The notes under the pieces were generated by a model. That model saw only the letters and a list, made by a program, of their open reading frames with translations. It ran no database searches and was not told where the DNA came from. DNA of 64,000 nucleotides, from NCBI GenBank assembly GCA_037367405.1, contig JAZKJV010009326.1:1-64000 (forward strand), in the 5' to 3' direction. The stretch is from Ottelia alismoides (Eukaryota > Streptophyta > Magnoliopsida > Alismatales > Hydrocharitaceae). Made by a program: the position numbers and the translations under genes. Below are positions 46,916 to 59,770 of the stretch, one piece after another. Numbering within the stretch: position 1 is the first letter of the stretch; each line of letters begins with the position of its first letter.

Positions 46916-49211
46916 TATATACCATGTATATACTAAAAGCCATAATTCATACTGAAAAAATAAAATATCACTACAACATAAAATAAAATATAAAAAGTAG
47001 CTTTACAATAATGAAAGATGATTGTGAGTTCCTCAGACTCATTATAATTATACTGACTAGTGAGTCAGAAAAGTGTTTTGTACGAAACATTTTCCTTTGA
47101 AAAATCTTGTGAAATTTGTTTGAAAATAGCGTGAACAACTATTCAATGTCTGAAAAAATTAGTTTGTGTGTAAAACCTATTTTCTTTGAGTGAAAGCAAA
47201 AACTTTGTGAAAATTAGTGTGCAAATGATTGTGAAAATTTGATTGTCAAAAACTGTTTTGAAAAATCTATCTATGTTGTGTAAAACATTTGTAAAAGGAT
47301 TTTCAAATGCGTGTACATGTTGCAAAATTATTTTGGACTAGAGTTTTCAAAAACCCTTGTGAAAATAATTTTCGAGCAAGTCTGAGGAATCCGCACAAAA
47401 ATCTCTCATTTGTAAATAAGGAATAAGCCAGATAAAGTTTATAAGAACTGAAACCATATTGTACATCAAATACAATTTTTCTTCTTTTGTATCTACTGAT
47501 TAATAAATCAGATACCTATACAGTATGATTTGAAAAATAGTGTGACCAGTTTTGAAAAATTTGATGTGAAATGATTTCAAATGTGTGAAACTGTGTTGAT
47601 TGCAAAACTTTTCTTTGTGTGAAAGAAAGGATTTCAAAAACCTATGTGCAAATGTTTTGAAAAATTGCTTGTCAAAACTTATTTGTGAAAAGTGTATATA
47701 TATACATATAGTGTGAAAAATCTGTGCAAAAATAGTTTTCAAATGTGTGTAAAGGATTGCAAAAATTATCGTGTACTATAGTTTGTAAAATTATTTTAAA
47801 AAAAGCTAATACTAACACCATTGCAGATACTAGTAAATCAGAAACAAGACACATACAATTCTTTCTGTACATACCCAAATAAACTATTTCATTCACACCT
47901 GTAAAGTTGCTAAAAATTCCTAAATAAAGCAGCACGCCCGTGTAAATAAGTGTATATACTTTTTGAATATTTTCAGTTCGTACTTCCTGTGCAGAAATTC
48001 TTTTTGTAAAAACATTCTTTGATCCTTTCAAATTTTTGTGAAAAACTGCATCATTCATTGTGGCATAGCATAAGCATACCATTGATATTCTTTCTGAGTG
48101 AAGCTTAATGATTGAATCAGTCTAAGAAAGTCTCAAATTGGAGCTCAGTTAGACCTTACCGCACCTAATTGCACTGGAACCTTAGGGGAACTAGGTTTAA
48201 GGTACTTCAGGTCTATACAGACTTAATTCTTTGAGAAACCAGGGCTGGGTTCAAGTCACCTCAGTGGACTAACTAGAACTTTTCGAGACACACGTATGAC
48301 TCTTGCCGACCGTGATCTAACTTGGACACCTGCACCTTTCACTTGGCTCAACTCAGTTGGAGTAGTGAGGGGGTTGGATTTGCCAGTCTGAGACGCACAC
48401 GGGTGGAAACATTCGTCCTCGTCTAGGGAGGGAAGTGCACCCCAACAGGATCCAATAGCAATGAGGTCTAAAGACAGGAGATTGTGGGTTGCGATAAAGC
48501 TTCAAAAGAGGGATAGTCTACTAGCTCAAGAGGAAAAACTCCTTATGTAAATGCTGATGTGAATAGTATGTTGGAAAAAAAATGGTCAGGCCTGTACAAA
48601 AATAAAATGCCTGCAAAGTATGTACAAAGTCAATAAGCAAGCTTGAGCTCCAAAGACACATATGTAAGCCTGCAGCTGGATGACTTGACTACACTGGTCT
48701 TGCATCCCAGGATAGGTAGCTACACTGGCTACCATCCATTCTTCTCTTCACCCCCTCCTCTTGAGCTGGTTGCCACTTGAACTTAGAAGGGAATACCCTG
48801 CTCCTCGAGGAAAGAGCTGTTGGATTGGGGAATCATTGGGTTGTCATTCTGGAGAAGTCACTTCCTTTATCATTTCAGTTGGGAGAGCCACTATCACGTA
48901 CACTGTACAAGTCAGCTTCATAGTTATAAGAGTTTGCGTATGATGTAGACTAGTTTTGACCCGGCTATTGAGGTGGGTTGAACCGAGTTCTGTGACTATC
49001 GAGGGCTGTTGTATTTTAGAGCTGGCTCCTGACTAGGTTCCACACACCTTCACACCCAAGGTCTGACAGGAGCTCCAACTTCAGACTTTGTAAAGACATG
49101 CATTGCACTGAAAGCATCCCTACTCACTCTATATTTCTTTCATTTTCCTCTTTCTTTTCTTTATTCTTTTTGCACTTATTGCATAAGTGTTTGCTAGGGA
49201 TTAGCAAAGGC
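46916..49211 (+). other. 3' non-coding region of element B
   Basis: 2.3 kb with no envelope-like ORF. The part 47040-47800 is low-complexity, rich in tgtgaaaa/ttttcaaa, and seems to hold two diverged copies of one block (about 47280-47375 and 47700-47800). Confidence 0.6.
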
Positions 49212-49224
49212 AAGTATAGGGGGG
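49190..49224 (+). promoter_or_regulatory. Polypurine tract of element B with upstream hairpin
   Basis: TTTGCTA and TAGCAAA (49190-49208) form a small hairpin followed by AAGTATAGGGGGG, directly abutting the 3' LTR at 49225. LTR O has the same arrangement inverted at 53204-53240. Confidence 0.8.
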
Positions 49225-52200
49225 TGATGAATCTCCATTTCATCACCTTTATTCTATCATTTTGGCCTCAAAAACCCCAGCAAATGCATGTAAATAGCAT
49301 TAATTTGTATATAATAAGCATTCAATGTTTCTTGTATTTATTGTGCATTAAATAAGGTTTTTAATGCCAAAATTATAGAATAAAGAGAAGAAAAGAAAAA
49401 GGAATAAAATATTGCAAATATTTTATGACCCTAACCCCGAGACCAAGGCCAGCATGGAATTGGTCGACAAGGAATAAAGTAGGAGGAGATAAGGGCCAAT
49501 TATCCAATAAATACTCCATTCATTTATGCATTTTTGGCACCTATTTTGTACATATTTATTTATTCATCAAATAAAGAAACTTTGTTCATGAAAGTTGTAG
49601 ATAATAATATAAATAAAAATACAAAATTGAGTTTGTGTAAAAATAATACACAGTGTACATGATATACACAAAATAAAAAGCCAAAATCTCAACTTCACAG
49701 ACCCATCTCTTGCAAATAAAAACTCCAAATCACCCAAACTCACCTTTAATTGTATATAGCATTTCATAAACTATTTTATAAAATTGACTTCATAATTTTT
49801 GGAGTCCATCTATGAAAGTTAGGTTTTTGGCCCTTCTTGTACATAATACCTTATTAAAATATTCATTTTATTCAATATTCATTATTTTTATAAATTCATA
49901 TTTTTAGAATCTTGTAAATAATGTATATAATACATGTACATAATAAAAGTAAAAGAAAACCAAAAAGAACTTGTAAAATAAAAATAAGTCTATAAAATAC
50001 ATAGACAAAATACCTATGCTACCTAATGTACATAAATAAAAGAGGAAAACATTCTTTTATTCTTTATTCATTTATATTTTTATAATGATGTATATATTAT
50101 ATATAACCTATTAAAAATACAAATCCATAATAAAGACAAATAAAATTCATTAAATAAATAAAACATATATAATATATAGGTATAATACCTATAAGTATAC
50201 ATACATAGACCTATTTATTTAAAAATACAAATAAACTTATAAAAATCAAACAAAAATATCTTTATACTCACAAAAATAAATCTTAAATTTATAAAATAAG
50301 CCAATAAAATAATAAAAGAAAATAAACTAATTAAAAATAAAATACATGAAAATACATGTAAATACATACATATACATATTATCCAAATAAAACTATAACA
50401 AAACACCTCGAAAAATTCAATAAAAATCATAAATAAATACTAGATGAAATAATACATATTTTTTATTTTAAAAGAAAAAATTAATAAAATTATTTAGGGC
50501 GTCAAATAAATCAATCTTCCTTCAGATTTGCTATTTTGTCTCGTAGCAGCTTACGTGGCCCAATGAGGCGCCGGCCAACGTTGACTCCCAGGATGTGCCA
50601 CCTCAGATGTGCCAGAGAGCCTTGGAGGAGCCCAAGCTCTTCGATCAAAGCTCGCCAGCTCCGAGCTTCTTCCCCGTTCTTCCAGGGAGCTTCAGCACCA
50701 TCGGATCAGGAGGCGAAGCCCAGTTTGATCATGCGTCGTCCGATGAAGCCACGTGCCAACCGTCAGATCAGCCCGGATCGTCTAATCCAGGCCCTTCATC
50801 GCCGAACCGGTATCCACCGTCGGATGCGTGACACGTGGATAAGTGGCGCCTCCAGCGCCGTTGGATGACACGCCTTATTTGGGGGTAAATTTCACATCTC
50901 ACCCCCCGCTTTTTGTATTTAGAGTTTAATCCCCAAAATAAAAGTTTTAGTTGTAAATAAGTTGTAAAAATTGCAGAACACCCCCTTATGTTTGGTTATT
51001 TACTTTTTAGTCCTTCCGCACCTCACGTGCAGCACCCACGTGAGGCGCGTGAAAATTTGCACCTAAACCCTGCCGGGTTCTTGTATTTATTATATGGTCC
51101 TGAAAATAAAAGTTAAAGTGTATTTTTGTTGTAATTTTTGCATGTATGCCCCTGCGACTTATTTTATTTGCAAAAACACCCCTGCCAGGCCATTTAATTT
51201 TTGAAGGCTTTGTCTCTTTATTTTAGGCTTCATATAAAATCGAAAAAACTTGCAAAAATAGCCTTAAGCTCCTGTTTGGTCATGCTTGAACGTCATATTT
51301 TTAGTTTTGCATTTTGTTGCATTTTTGCATTTATTAAAAATCAAAAACATGTCTTTTATTCCCTGTCTAACTTATAAAATCCCAAAAAAAATGAAAATGC
51401 CTCGAAAAATTCCAAAAACATTATCTTTGGTGTATTTTGACCTATATTAGTGTCAGTCCAAAAATCCCTAAAAATCTCAAAAAGAAAACCTTAAAAATTC
51501 AAAAATACCCAAAAACTTCAAAAAAATATAAAAAATCAAAGAAAAATCAGAAAAATATAAACTCAGGCCCTATTTATGCTATATTTTATTATCGTTATTA
51601 GAAAATTAGGGTGGAAAATTTTTGAGGCTGTTAGCTATTTTTAATCTCTATTTTTGTGACAGCCAGTACTTAATCCACGTTTTGCTATTATTTAGCTTTT
51701 TAAAAATACTAAAAATGTTTGCAAAAATACCCACAAATCATAAAAACAGTAAAAAGCCATGAAAATTCCAAAAAGATCCTTTTCCTGAATTTTTGACAAT
51801 TTTTGAGTATTTTTGTGAATATTCTAATACCCCCTTTATGTATATATATATCTATATATCATAAAAAAAAGAAAAAAAATTCTATATATGTAATTAGTTA
51901 TATGTATTCTCATTAATCTTAACATAAAAAAAAAAGAAAAAAAAATATATATATGTATTTATTTTATTATATTTATATATACCTATATATATATATTACA
52001 TGTATTATAAGCTATATACTTACCCTCTATGGGTATATATATATATATAATTAATATATTTGTATTATATACATATATATATAACACTTAATATATTTTA
52101 ATAATATTAATAAAAAAATAAAATAAAATAAAAATAAAAAAACCCACACAAGGATGACTGTGATTGACATGTAGGCTATTGCATTTTGTGTTGCTCTCTG

Positions 52201-52398
52201 TGGTTCGACCTCTACATACTTGTCATTATACATTTTATGGTAGAGTAAATAAAGATTAATTCACATTTGTTTTGAGCTTGATTGTTGTATTCTTTGGATT
52301 GTGGGTTAATTGCTGGTTGACTGGATGATTTGTGAGCGGTCGCCTCAACGACACACTTTTTATTATTCATGGAGACCCTCGCGAAAAACTGGTCATCA
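49225..52398 (+). repeat. 3' LTR of element B (3174 bp, internally deleted)
   Basis: Same ends as the 5' LTR and close identity along its length, but the part equal to 35059-35984 is missing. The junction at about 50591 carries a filler GATGTGCC copied from the adjacent GATGTGCC. TATA box, leader and donor are lost. Confidence 0.95.
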
Positions 52399-52403
52399 AT
52401 GCT

Positions 52404-53203
52404 ATATATAGGTATTTACACAATATGTCTTTTTAATTTTTTTATTTTTAATTTGTTATTTTTATACATTTTTATTCCTATTTTATATTTTATTTATTTA
52501 TATCATAAAATTAGGAATAAAAAGATATTTTTATTTTATTTTTATTATTTATATACATAGGTGAAATAAATACATATGTACATATATATACATGGTATAT
52601 GTACAATGTGATTTTTGGTTTTTAATTTTGTGATTTTTATTTTATTTTTGTTTTAATGGTTTTTATTTTATTTATTTACCACATAAAAAGTAGAATATAT
52701 ACAAATTTTATAAAAATTAATTTTATTTATGTATAAGGTGAAATAAATATAGGTAGATGAGCTATGTACATGATGAATATGTACAAGTGATCTATTTTTA
52801 TTTTCTTTTTGATTTTTTCTATTTTTATCTTGATTTTATATTTATGAATATATACAAGTATTTACAAGCCCATTTTATTCTATTTTTGGAGTAAAATATT
52901 TTTATTATATTTACAAATCTATTTACACACATGAGCCCCTATCTCCCTCTACTTTGGCTTTTATGCGGTCAGGCCCATGCTGAGCCCTCCCTTGGGTTAG
53001 GTTGCTCAATATTTATTCTAAATATTTCCTCTTTTTCTTTTTGATCTTTATTCTTTTATTTTTGCACAAAAACATGCTAATTATTACTTTTTACACCATG
53101 CATGCTTTTGGTAATTATTTATATTTACAAATATATACATGCATTTGCAAAGGTTTTTGTAGCTAAAATATAAGAATAAAGAGTGATGAATGAGTATTCA
53201 TCA
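52404..53203 (-). mobile_element. Ty3 LTR 'O', minus strand, upstream part
   Basis: On the minus strand it starts TGATGAATACTC at 53203 and continues with the family's AT-rich U3 (TGCAAATGCATG etc.) to the element B insertion. Confidence 0.75.
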
Positions 53204-53705
53204 CCCCCCTATACTTAACTTTGCTAGTCCCTTAGCAAACACTTATTTGAAAAAGACGTGAAAAAGAAGAAAGAAAAAGAAAAAGAGAAGAATGTACATG
53301 GATCAATGTTGATTATTAAACTTGCCTTCATTAAATTGAGGTATGGAGCTTAATCAGATCTTTGGATTATTAATGTGTCGGAACCTTATTTGGACTTAAG
53401 CCTAAAACTCAACAGCCTCTAAGTTCCACTAATTTCTAATCAAGACTCCTCAATGCTCTAGATCAGAACAAGTCATCAATCACAAACCATGAAGACCATG
53501 AATCTTTCCTTGTCATGTGAATGTGAGGTATAAGCTCTCCACCTCAGAAATGGCAACTTGACAACCCTCCCCAACAAGGTAACTCTATGACCTCAATCTG
53601 GCCACTCTTTCCTCGAGGAGCGGGGTATTCCCTTTTAAGTTCAAGTTCAACCGGCTCAAGAAGAGAAGGAAGACGAGAATGGACCATGGCCAGTGTAGCC
53701 AAATT
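53204..53705 (-). mobile_element. 3' internal end of the Ty3 element that owns LTR 'O'
   Basis: The minus strand matches the 3' non-coding region of element B: CTACACTGGC..., GAATACCC(T/C)GCTCCTCGAGG, then GTTTGCTAAGGGACTAGCAAAG and AAGTATAGGGGGG before LTR O. The match ends near 53700, so the rest of that element is absent or unrecognised. Confidence 0.7.
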
Positions 53706-54003
53706 TGGGCACTCCGTAGGCCTTAGGGGACGGTTTCGACCGTCCTCTATACGCATCTGTCAACGTCCCATATGACGTAGCTGAGGTGCTTGGACCAGAG
53801 GAGATGGTCCATGGCGATCATGCCATCAAGATCTATAGGGGACGATCACGACCGTCCCTTATGATACAACAAAGACATTTTCACTTAAAATCATCATCAT
53901 GAACGATCAAAACGACCGTCGCCAATGGTCAGGTTGAGAAAACACCCCAACGGACCTCATTTCTTTCCATTCTTCCCCCAAAATTTCCAAACTTACCACC
54001 CCT
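53706..54003. repeat. Segment with GACGGTC-type hairpins
   Basis: TAGGGGACGGT, TTCG loop, ACCGTCCTCTA at 53724-53749; a second ATAGGGGACG...CGTCCCTTAT near 53834-53862; and a weaker GACCGTCG at 53911. Origin unassigned. Confidence 0.55.
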
Positions 54004-57000
54004 TGATGAAACTCCATTTCATCGCCTATATTCTTTCATTTTGGCCTTAAATCCCTAGTTAAATACATGTATATAACATTAATTTGTACAAAATAACACT
54101 CAATAATTGACCTATATAATACTACATAAAATATTGTATTTAAGACTAAAATAATAGACTAAAAGAAAGAAAATAAAAGGAATGAATTGTCAAAGACATT
54201 GAGTGATACTGGACCCCAAGACCTAGTCATCATGATGACTTGGTCGACAAGGAATAAAGTAGGTAGAGATAGGACAGACCAATTATACATAATACATCTC
54301 AGAAACCCTAATTTGATTTGACAATAAATAGGCTTTTGGAATCTATTTTATTTTCCAATTTTTATACCCCAAACCAATAAATCCTCAACATGAAAGTTGT
54401 ACTAAAAATACAAAGAAAATTACAAAATTAATTCATATTAAAATAACACACAATGCGCAGGGGACACTCAGAACAAAAAGGTACGAAGAAAATTTTTCAA
54501 ATCTATATCTCCTCCATACAGACCCAAAATTGAAAAAATCACCTTTATTTGTCATAAAATTTAATTATATATTTAATGAAGGTGGTTTTACTTAATTGGA
54601 AATTGAGATGCAAAAGTTGACTTTTGGGTCCATATTATACTATATACAAGTACATAATAATCAATATATTTATTCTTTATAATTTTAGCTCTGTTATATT
54701 TTTATATATTTGTATATTTTAAACAAAACATATTTCAATAAAAAAATTAGAATAAAACTATTGAATTCATTAAAATAAATAAGGTATTAAAATATATAAG
54801 TAAACTATACATGTATAATAGGTATAAAATTATTTAAGTAAATAAAGAAAAATCAGAAAAATAAATTATGTAAATATGTATTTAAATAATTTATAAATAT
54901 ATAAGTTATGTACATAAAATAATAAAATATGAAATACAAAATAAAAATAAAATACATCATATATAGGTATTTATACCTATAACTATAAATGTAAAAACTA
55001 ATACCTATAAAATAACTTGTAAAAATAATAAAAATCAAGAAAATACTATATAAAATAACAACCCTTTTGAGTTTTTTTGTAATTAATTCATTTATTATTT
55101 TATTATGAATTATTTATGCCTTTTCCCATATTTTTTCCTCTTCTGCGCTGACATGGGCCAATGAGGAGCGAGTCCACGTTGACATTGGTCAACTCCTCTC
55201 CCGTCATAGGCATGTGCATGTCAGAAGAAGACTACCTCGTTTCTCCTAATTTCTTCACCCGAGGCTTGCACCATTTAATCTCAACATCTTCTCGACTTTT
55301 GCTCCTCGATCAACCCCCTTTCGCATGCATACGATTACTCTATCAATGGAACATTGTATCGAGTGTAAACCCTAAGTCAAAGATCGCATGTATATAGTGT
55401 CGCCTCCCAACATTTTTGAATGTTGATCCTTCTTGACCCCCCAAAACCCTCAGATCTATCATAGATGGATTGAGCTTGGTGAGAGCTTGCTCCCTACCAG
55501 GTTTGCAGCATGTGAAGGGCATCTTTGGAGTGATCCATACTCCACTGGATCATCTCCGGTGAGGTCTTTGCTCCCTAGTCTCCATGTGTGAGGTCCCTCT
55601 TTTCTTCGCAGTTCTAGGTAGAATTTAGTTTTAGTTTTTATTTCATGCAATTATTTTATGCTCTTATCGTTGCTTTTAGGATAAATCTTTAGATCTCACG
55701 TACACTGGATCTTAGAGCTCCGACCTCTGTCCGTCCACCTGACTGCACCATCTTCATCCCCTCTCGCTTCTCAACCCTTCAAACCACCCAGGTCTCCTAG
55801 ATTCTTTCTGGATTGAGCTATCGAGCTCTCTTCCTCCACCTTACGCCTGATCGCTCTGCCTCAACTTTATTCGACTGCAAACGAGGTCGAGGCAGCTTTC
55901 CCTGGACCTCTAACCAGTTCCATGCAGGTCTATGCTTCCAGGAGCCCATTTGGGCATGGTTTAGATATGTACGAAACTCCCAAGTGCCGTATGACTTATT
56001 CGACTTCCAGGACCTCATCGATGGGTTATGGACCTTCTTGACAACGCCATCAGCCACGGAGGAGCTGAAGCTCCATTTTGCGACCCTCGAAAGATCTCTG
56101 TGTGGCAAGGGATGCTTGATTTTGCAGATTTAAGCCACCTAGATCGGGTGTTCTTCCTAGTTCATCAGGTCACCCCCACACCGTCCGATCAGAAGCACAT
56201 CTCTTGGAGCAGCAACATCCATCCAATTGAAGCCCTCATCCACCGGCTGATCTCTCTCAAGATCTAATTGTGGATGTTCATCAGCGAAGGGGTAGCAAGG
56301 GATGAGGAGATGCCACATGGACAAGTGAAATAAGCAGCACTGTTGTATCGCACGCATTAGTGGGTAATCTACACAGGCTTCCCTCCTCCTTTTTATATTT
56401 ATTATTTAGTATTTGAACTTTTCATTTGTGTTGTACAATATTCATATTATTTGCACTTGAGCCCCTGAGTTGTATAGATTAACACATTAGTCCAAACCAC
56501 GTCACCTCATGTGCTTCGCGCGTGAGGGGGCTAGGTATTTTGCATGGACACCCCTCTAGGTTTGTGTTATTATTTGGTCCATTATTTTTCAATATTAATG
56601 TGATACTTTCTAGTAAATTACATATCGGTCCCTAATGTTCCAAATATTTGCATTTATACCCCTACCAATGTGCATAATGTTTTAAATTATGGATAAATTT
56701 CATGTATGCCTCTGAACTTGTCTAATATATTTTTAAATGCTTGAAAACTTTAAGAAAATTGTATTTAGATCATGTACAATAGATTTAATTTTGTAGTTGA
56801 ATTTTAATTATTAAAAATAATATTTTGCATCAAAAAATTATAGGAAAATTATCAAGTGCTTGGAACTTGAATATATCACATTTTTTTAATACAATTAAAA
56901 TTACTTTACTGTTAATAAAAATATAAAAATATTATACTTTCTCATATTTTGCATTTAAAAATCTATAAATATTATAAAATATTTTGAAAAATTCCAAAAA

Positions 57001-57370
57001 AAATCTTATGTTTTTATTTATGTTTGGTTGATTTTTTGACCTTTTGCTTTTGCAAAATATTATAAAAAAATCCTAAAAATAAAAACATATAAAAACTTAT
57101 AAAAAATTCTAAAAATTTATAGGAAAATCACAAAAATATGTTTTAATTTCTAAATTTTCTTTAGATTATCTGGCATTCAAGAAAATTGAAATTGGGCTAA
57201 ATCTGATTAAATAGATATTTATTAAGCCCATTTAAAATTCCCTGATTTACTTTTTTGTTTATGCCGAGTTTTCCTTATTTTAAAAAATAAAAATTCTCAA
57301 AAATTATCTAAAAATTATCCAAAATAAAGAAAATCATCCCAAACTTATCAAAAAATTCTAAACAATATAA
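54004..57370 (+). mobile_element. Diverged Ty3 LTR 'C', plus strand
   Basis: Starts TGATGAAACTCC and tracks the family: the GGAATAAAGTAGG block, a GC-rich part with GTTGAC.TTGGTCAACTCC, a TATATAG at 55391, a leader ending GTTCTAG|GTAGAATTTAG at 55617/55618, then AT-rich sequence. The 3' end is not clear; no PBS or gag follows. ORFs in it (for example 55813-56133) have no recognisable product. Confidence 0.65.
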
Positions 57371-57697
57371 GAAAAGCTGTCAATTAGAGCTTGTGGGTTG
57401 TGAAAGGTGGGGGTGATCGTTGTCCTTCCTAGTGGAGCACAACCATCATGTATAGTATTAAATGCAAAGAGAGAAGGAGTTTTATTTTAAGAAGATACAT
57501 GGAAATTATTATTTTTCGTTTGAGTTCGATTCCTGCTAAAAGACAGGAAAACTAGAATCTACAAAACTTACTTAAGGACACTATATGGAAATAATAGTTA
57601 ATATCATACATTAAGTTAAAATAGAGGATGATGAGAGGCTAGGGAAGAGGTGATGAGTGACATGTATTATGATTAAAGAGGAATTATATATATATAT
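57371..57697. other. Unannotated spacer
   Basis: No gene recognised; ends in a short (TA)n run. Confidence 0.3.
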
Positions 57698-58028
57698 AGG
57701 AGAAATTTCAAATGAGGCGTGGTCTCACTATATATATATATATGATGAACCACCGTCAATTTAGGCATCTTTCTAATGGATTTTACAATTTCTTATTTTA
57801 TAGATTTATTAATAATCATTAACACAACATGCCTAATGAAATAAAATTATGAAAATATTATTATATTGGATGAAAATATTGATTTAAATTTGAATGCTAT
57901 ATTTTACAAATTATTTTTTACAATGTACAATTTATATTTTTACAAAATTGTTACAAAGTTTTTACTAAATTGACAGTGGCCTTTACAATCTTAGAAAAGA
58001 CTCACCTCATTTGAAAGCCCCCCCCCCC
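57698..58028. mobile_element. Short inverted-repeat element with AAATGAGG ends
   Basis: Left end GAAATTTCAAATGAGGCG...GTCTCA; right end, inverted, GGGCTTTCAAATGAGGTGAGTC. (TA)n lies on the left and also inside at 57730. No ORF. Confidence 0.6.
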
Positions 58029-58050
58029 ACACACAGATATATATATATAT

Positions 58051-59341
58051 AGGAGAAACTTCAAATGAGACGGGGTCTCATTGTGATTTTGATGAGCCGC
58101 AATTTATAGCCGTTTGATTTGAATTGATGGACATGATTAAATCCGGTTTTGCAATAGAAAACCACCATCAAAACCGCCGTCCCTCCTTTTTTTATGGAAA
58201 TTCTTAACAGATTAACTACATATCCGACTATTTTTTCGATTTGGAAATATTTATATCATCAATTTTATTATGTCGATTTAATGAGGCGGGAATGTCGGAG
58301 GTGAACATGGTCTCCCTTTTCGGAAGTAATTTATTACTTTCCTTGTTTTTAGTATTATCATAACCATCCGCCGATACATTCTCATAATTAGTTAATTAAT
58401 TTTTTCCATATTAAGCTTAATTTAAAATTTTAATATGTAAAGTCGCAACATCTAATAGGAATTGTATTTTTTAATGCAACCGATTTTTGTAGTATAGTAT
58501 AAGTTATTTCAAAATATCTTCGAACATTTGTAAAATTCAAATGAAGTTTATCAAAAAAAAATTACAATTCAATCTTACAGAAGTACAAAATTTCAAAAAT
58601 TTATAATCTTATTTTTATTTTAAAAAAGCGTAGTATACTTTGTTGAGGCCATCAGCTTTTAATAAATTCGATTAATTTTAAAATTTCAGTAGTATATGTT
58701 ATTTCATTTTCTATTAGAATCTTTGTATTATTATACGTTCCAATTTCAAATTTGTGTCAATGTATTCAAATTTTCGACGTAACATTTTATTATTAAATCT
58801 GTTAATAAATTTTACAATACAAAACATATTTACATTGTTCAATAAAAGAAATTGGTCGTAATGAAACATCGTTATCATAAGGATACAAATTTTTTATTCT
58901 CCTAAGCTATTTAACTAATCCTCATGACATAGATATACTATATATGCTGCTTTTAAAACCAACAAAATATGAACAAATTTTTGTAAATCGATTAGCTTTA
59001 TTTCAAAAAAGTATCGTACAATAGCAAGTCGTTAAAGTATTATTCAATAAACTATCCCAAAAAAGCAATATTTTTTGAACTATTTGCTATTCACTATATA
59101 AATTAGCCGTCCTGGCATCTGTTTTTAAGAAAGTAGTTTTTCCTAATTTGTAGTTCCGCATTTTTCTCTACTATCCCATTAAAGTCGCACGTTCGTTTTC
59201 TCTTTATATAGAAATGTTTTTTCGACAAAACCATTCCATATAATGATGGTGGTTTTGATCCCATCCATCGGATCTTAATCCAACCGTATTTATTGTTGGC
59301 TCACTATAATCTCTATGAGACCCCACCTCATTTGAAAGGGT

Positions 59342-59345
<4 letters not shown>
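58051..59345. mobile_element. 1.3-kb inverted-repeat element with AAATGAG ends
   Basis: Left end GAAACTTCAAATGAGACGGG GTCTCA; right end, inverted, GGACCCTTTCAAATGAGGTG GGGTCTCA. Same terminal family as the element to its left. (TA)n on both sides. Inside there is no significant ORF. Confidence 0.7.

Positions 59346-59393
<48 letters not shown>
59344..59393. repeat. (TA)n microsatellite
   Basis: About 25 uninterrupted ta copies. Confidence 0.95.
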
Positions 59394-59396
<3 letters not shown>

Positions 59397-59762
59397 GAAA
59401 GGGAATCATATTCCACGGAGTAGGTAACTTACCTACTCCACTTTCATTTTTTTCAACTTTTTTTTATTTTTTTTGAAAAATGCTTCCATGGATTTTTGTA
59501 ACTATATCACTCTAATGTGTCATTAAAATTTCATCAAAAACAGAGACTCCTATGCCCTCCATCCAGAATAGGTAATTTTAACGGTCTTAGATTTGATGTA
59601 ATTTATCTGTTCTGGATGCAGGGAATAGGAGTCTCTATTTCTGATGAAATTTGAATGACATGTTAGAGGGATATAGTTATGAAAATCTATGGAAGCATTT
59701 TGAAAAAAATAAAAGTAGAGTAGGTAAGTTACCTACTCCATGGAGTAGGATTACTTTCCTCT
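59394..59762. mobile_element. MITE with GAGGAAAG ends and GGAGTAGGTAACTTACC arms
   Basis: A 369-bp palindrome. GAGGAAAG, GGAGTAGGTAACTTACC and CTACTCC at the left return inverted at the right, and the two halves of the centre also pair. Borders are (TA)n and (CA)n. Confidence 0.85.
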
Positions 59763-59770
59763 ACACACAC

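Larger units (their letters stand above)
33693..52398 (+). mobile_element. Athila/Tat-like Ty3 retrotransposon 'B', 18.7 kb
   Basis: Two LTRs begin TGATGA and end TCATCA; the exact 5-bp duplication atgct flanks both sides (33688-33692 and 52399-52403). A PBS of the TGGCGCCGTTGCC type follows the 5' LTR and a purine tract precedes the 3' LTR. Gag, protease, RT, RNase H and integrase lie in Ty3 order. The long leader, large LTRs and PBS type point to the Athila/Tat group. The LTRs are nearly alike apart from one large deletion, so insertion is recent, yet gag-pol is frameshifted. Confidence 0.95.

Noticed and set aside
53950..53955. 'gacct' as the second target duplication of LTR O
   Set aside because: Matches the left flank 30823-30827, but the sequence following it does not continue LTR A, so the match is probably chance.
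55813..56133. 106-codon ORF in LTR C
   Set aside because: No homology recognised; sits in the GC-rich part of an LTR where open frames are common.
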